Shown here one piece after another: positions 47,997 through 48,085 of a stretch of 48,085 nucleotides of DNA. This DNA is from Brevundimonas sp. GTDB taxonomy: Bacteria > Pseudomonadota > Alphaproteobacteria > Caulobacterales > Caulobacteraceae. The DNA lies in the NCBI RefSeq assembly GCF_024711105.1, contig NZ_JANJTL010000150.1, positions 1 through 48,085 of the forward strand. Direction: 5' to 3'. The position numbers were made by a program, and so were the translations under genes. Under the pieces are notes generated by a model. It did not search any database, was not told the origin of the DNA, and saw only the letters and a program-made list of their open reading frames with translations. Every line of letters begins with the position of its first letter. Positions within the stretch are counted from its first letter, which is position 1.

Positions 47997-48085
47997 TCCC
48001 CGCTCAAATCGTCAGCCCTACTGTGGCGGAACGCCGAAATCCGTTCTGTCATTCGGGTTCTCGCGACAGGCGAAACGCGAAACGA

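Noticed and set aside
47786-48052. Leftward open frame of 88 codons across the tRNA-Phe
   Set aside because: Its text (RIRTTDTRIFNPLLYQLSYP) is the well-known spurious translation of the antisense of tRNA-Phe.

Overview
The window is GC-rich and looks like the chromosome of an alphaproteobacterium, probably of the order Caulobacterales. That order is inferred from the right-hand gene order (murA, DUF2948, UPF0262, infA, maf, RNase E/G-like, yacG, tRNA-Phe); nothing in the window proves it. Core genes sit at both ends: a DUF853 ATPase cut by the left edge (to 1118) and the murA-to-tRNA-Phe block (43155-47996). About 42 kb of accessory DNA lies between them, ending beside a tRNA-Thr(GGT) gene.

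Positions 1.4-6.7 kb hold a mixed group: a TetR regulator, a pentapeptide-repeat protein, an EAL phosphodiesterase, MscL, an unknown protein, a lone receiver domain and an orphan ParA. Three copies of the palindrome TGAAC-N3-GTTCA occur here and nowhere else that I found. Positions about 6.8-11.0 kb look like a remnant of a replicating or satellite element: an excisionase-like HTH, a PrimPol-helicase fusion and small unknowns, with no integrase.

From 11.1 to 42.9 kb the window is almost entirely anaerobic metabolism. One leftward gene train of about 13.6 kb runs narK1-narK2-narGHJI-parvulin-porin-hemerythrin-carbonic anhydrase-mobA. A divergent Crp/Fnr regulator without Fe-S cysteines (NarR/Dnr-like) faces it. 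Next come moaA, modABC and nnrS, then a second leftward operon of B12-dependent ribonucleotide reductase (nrdJ), ubiT, ubiU, ubiV and a chorismate mutase. After these come a RIC-like hemerythrin and moeA, then an operon of an aromatic-amino-acid-type PLP decarboxylase with moaD, moaE, moaB and moaC, and finally a divergent hemN.

Together these genes supply nitrate uptake and reduction, nearly all of molybdenum-cofactor synthesis, and O2-independent routes to ubiquinone, deoxyribonucleotides and haem. They read as a transferable package that could let an otherwise aerobic cell respire nitrate. No nitrite, NO or N2O reductase is present. Perfect or near-perfect FNR-family dyads (TTGAY-N4-RTCAA) lie in front of most of these units: 1454, 24793, 24896, 24946, 26941 and 35893 are perfect, and 30827, 37690 and 41477 are imperfect. 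This points to one shared regulon.
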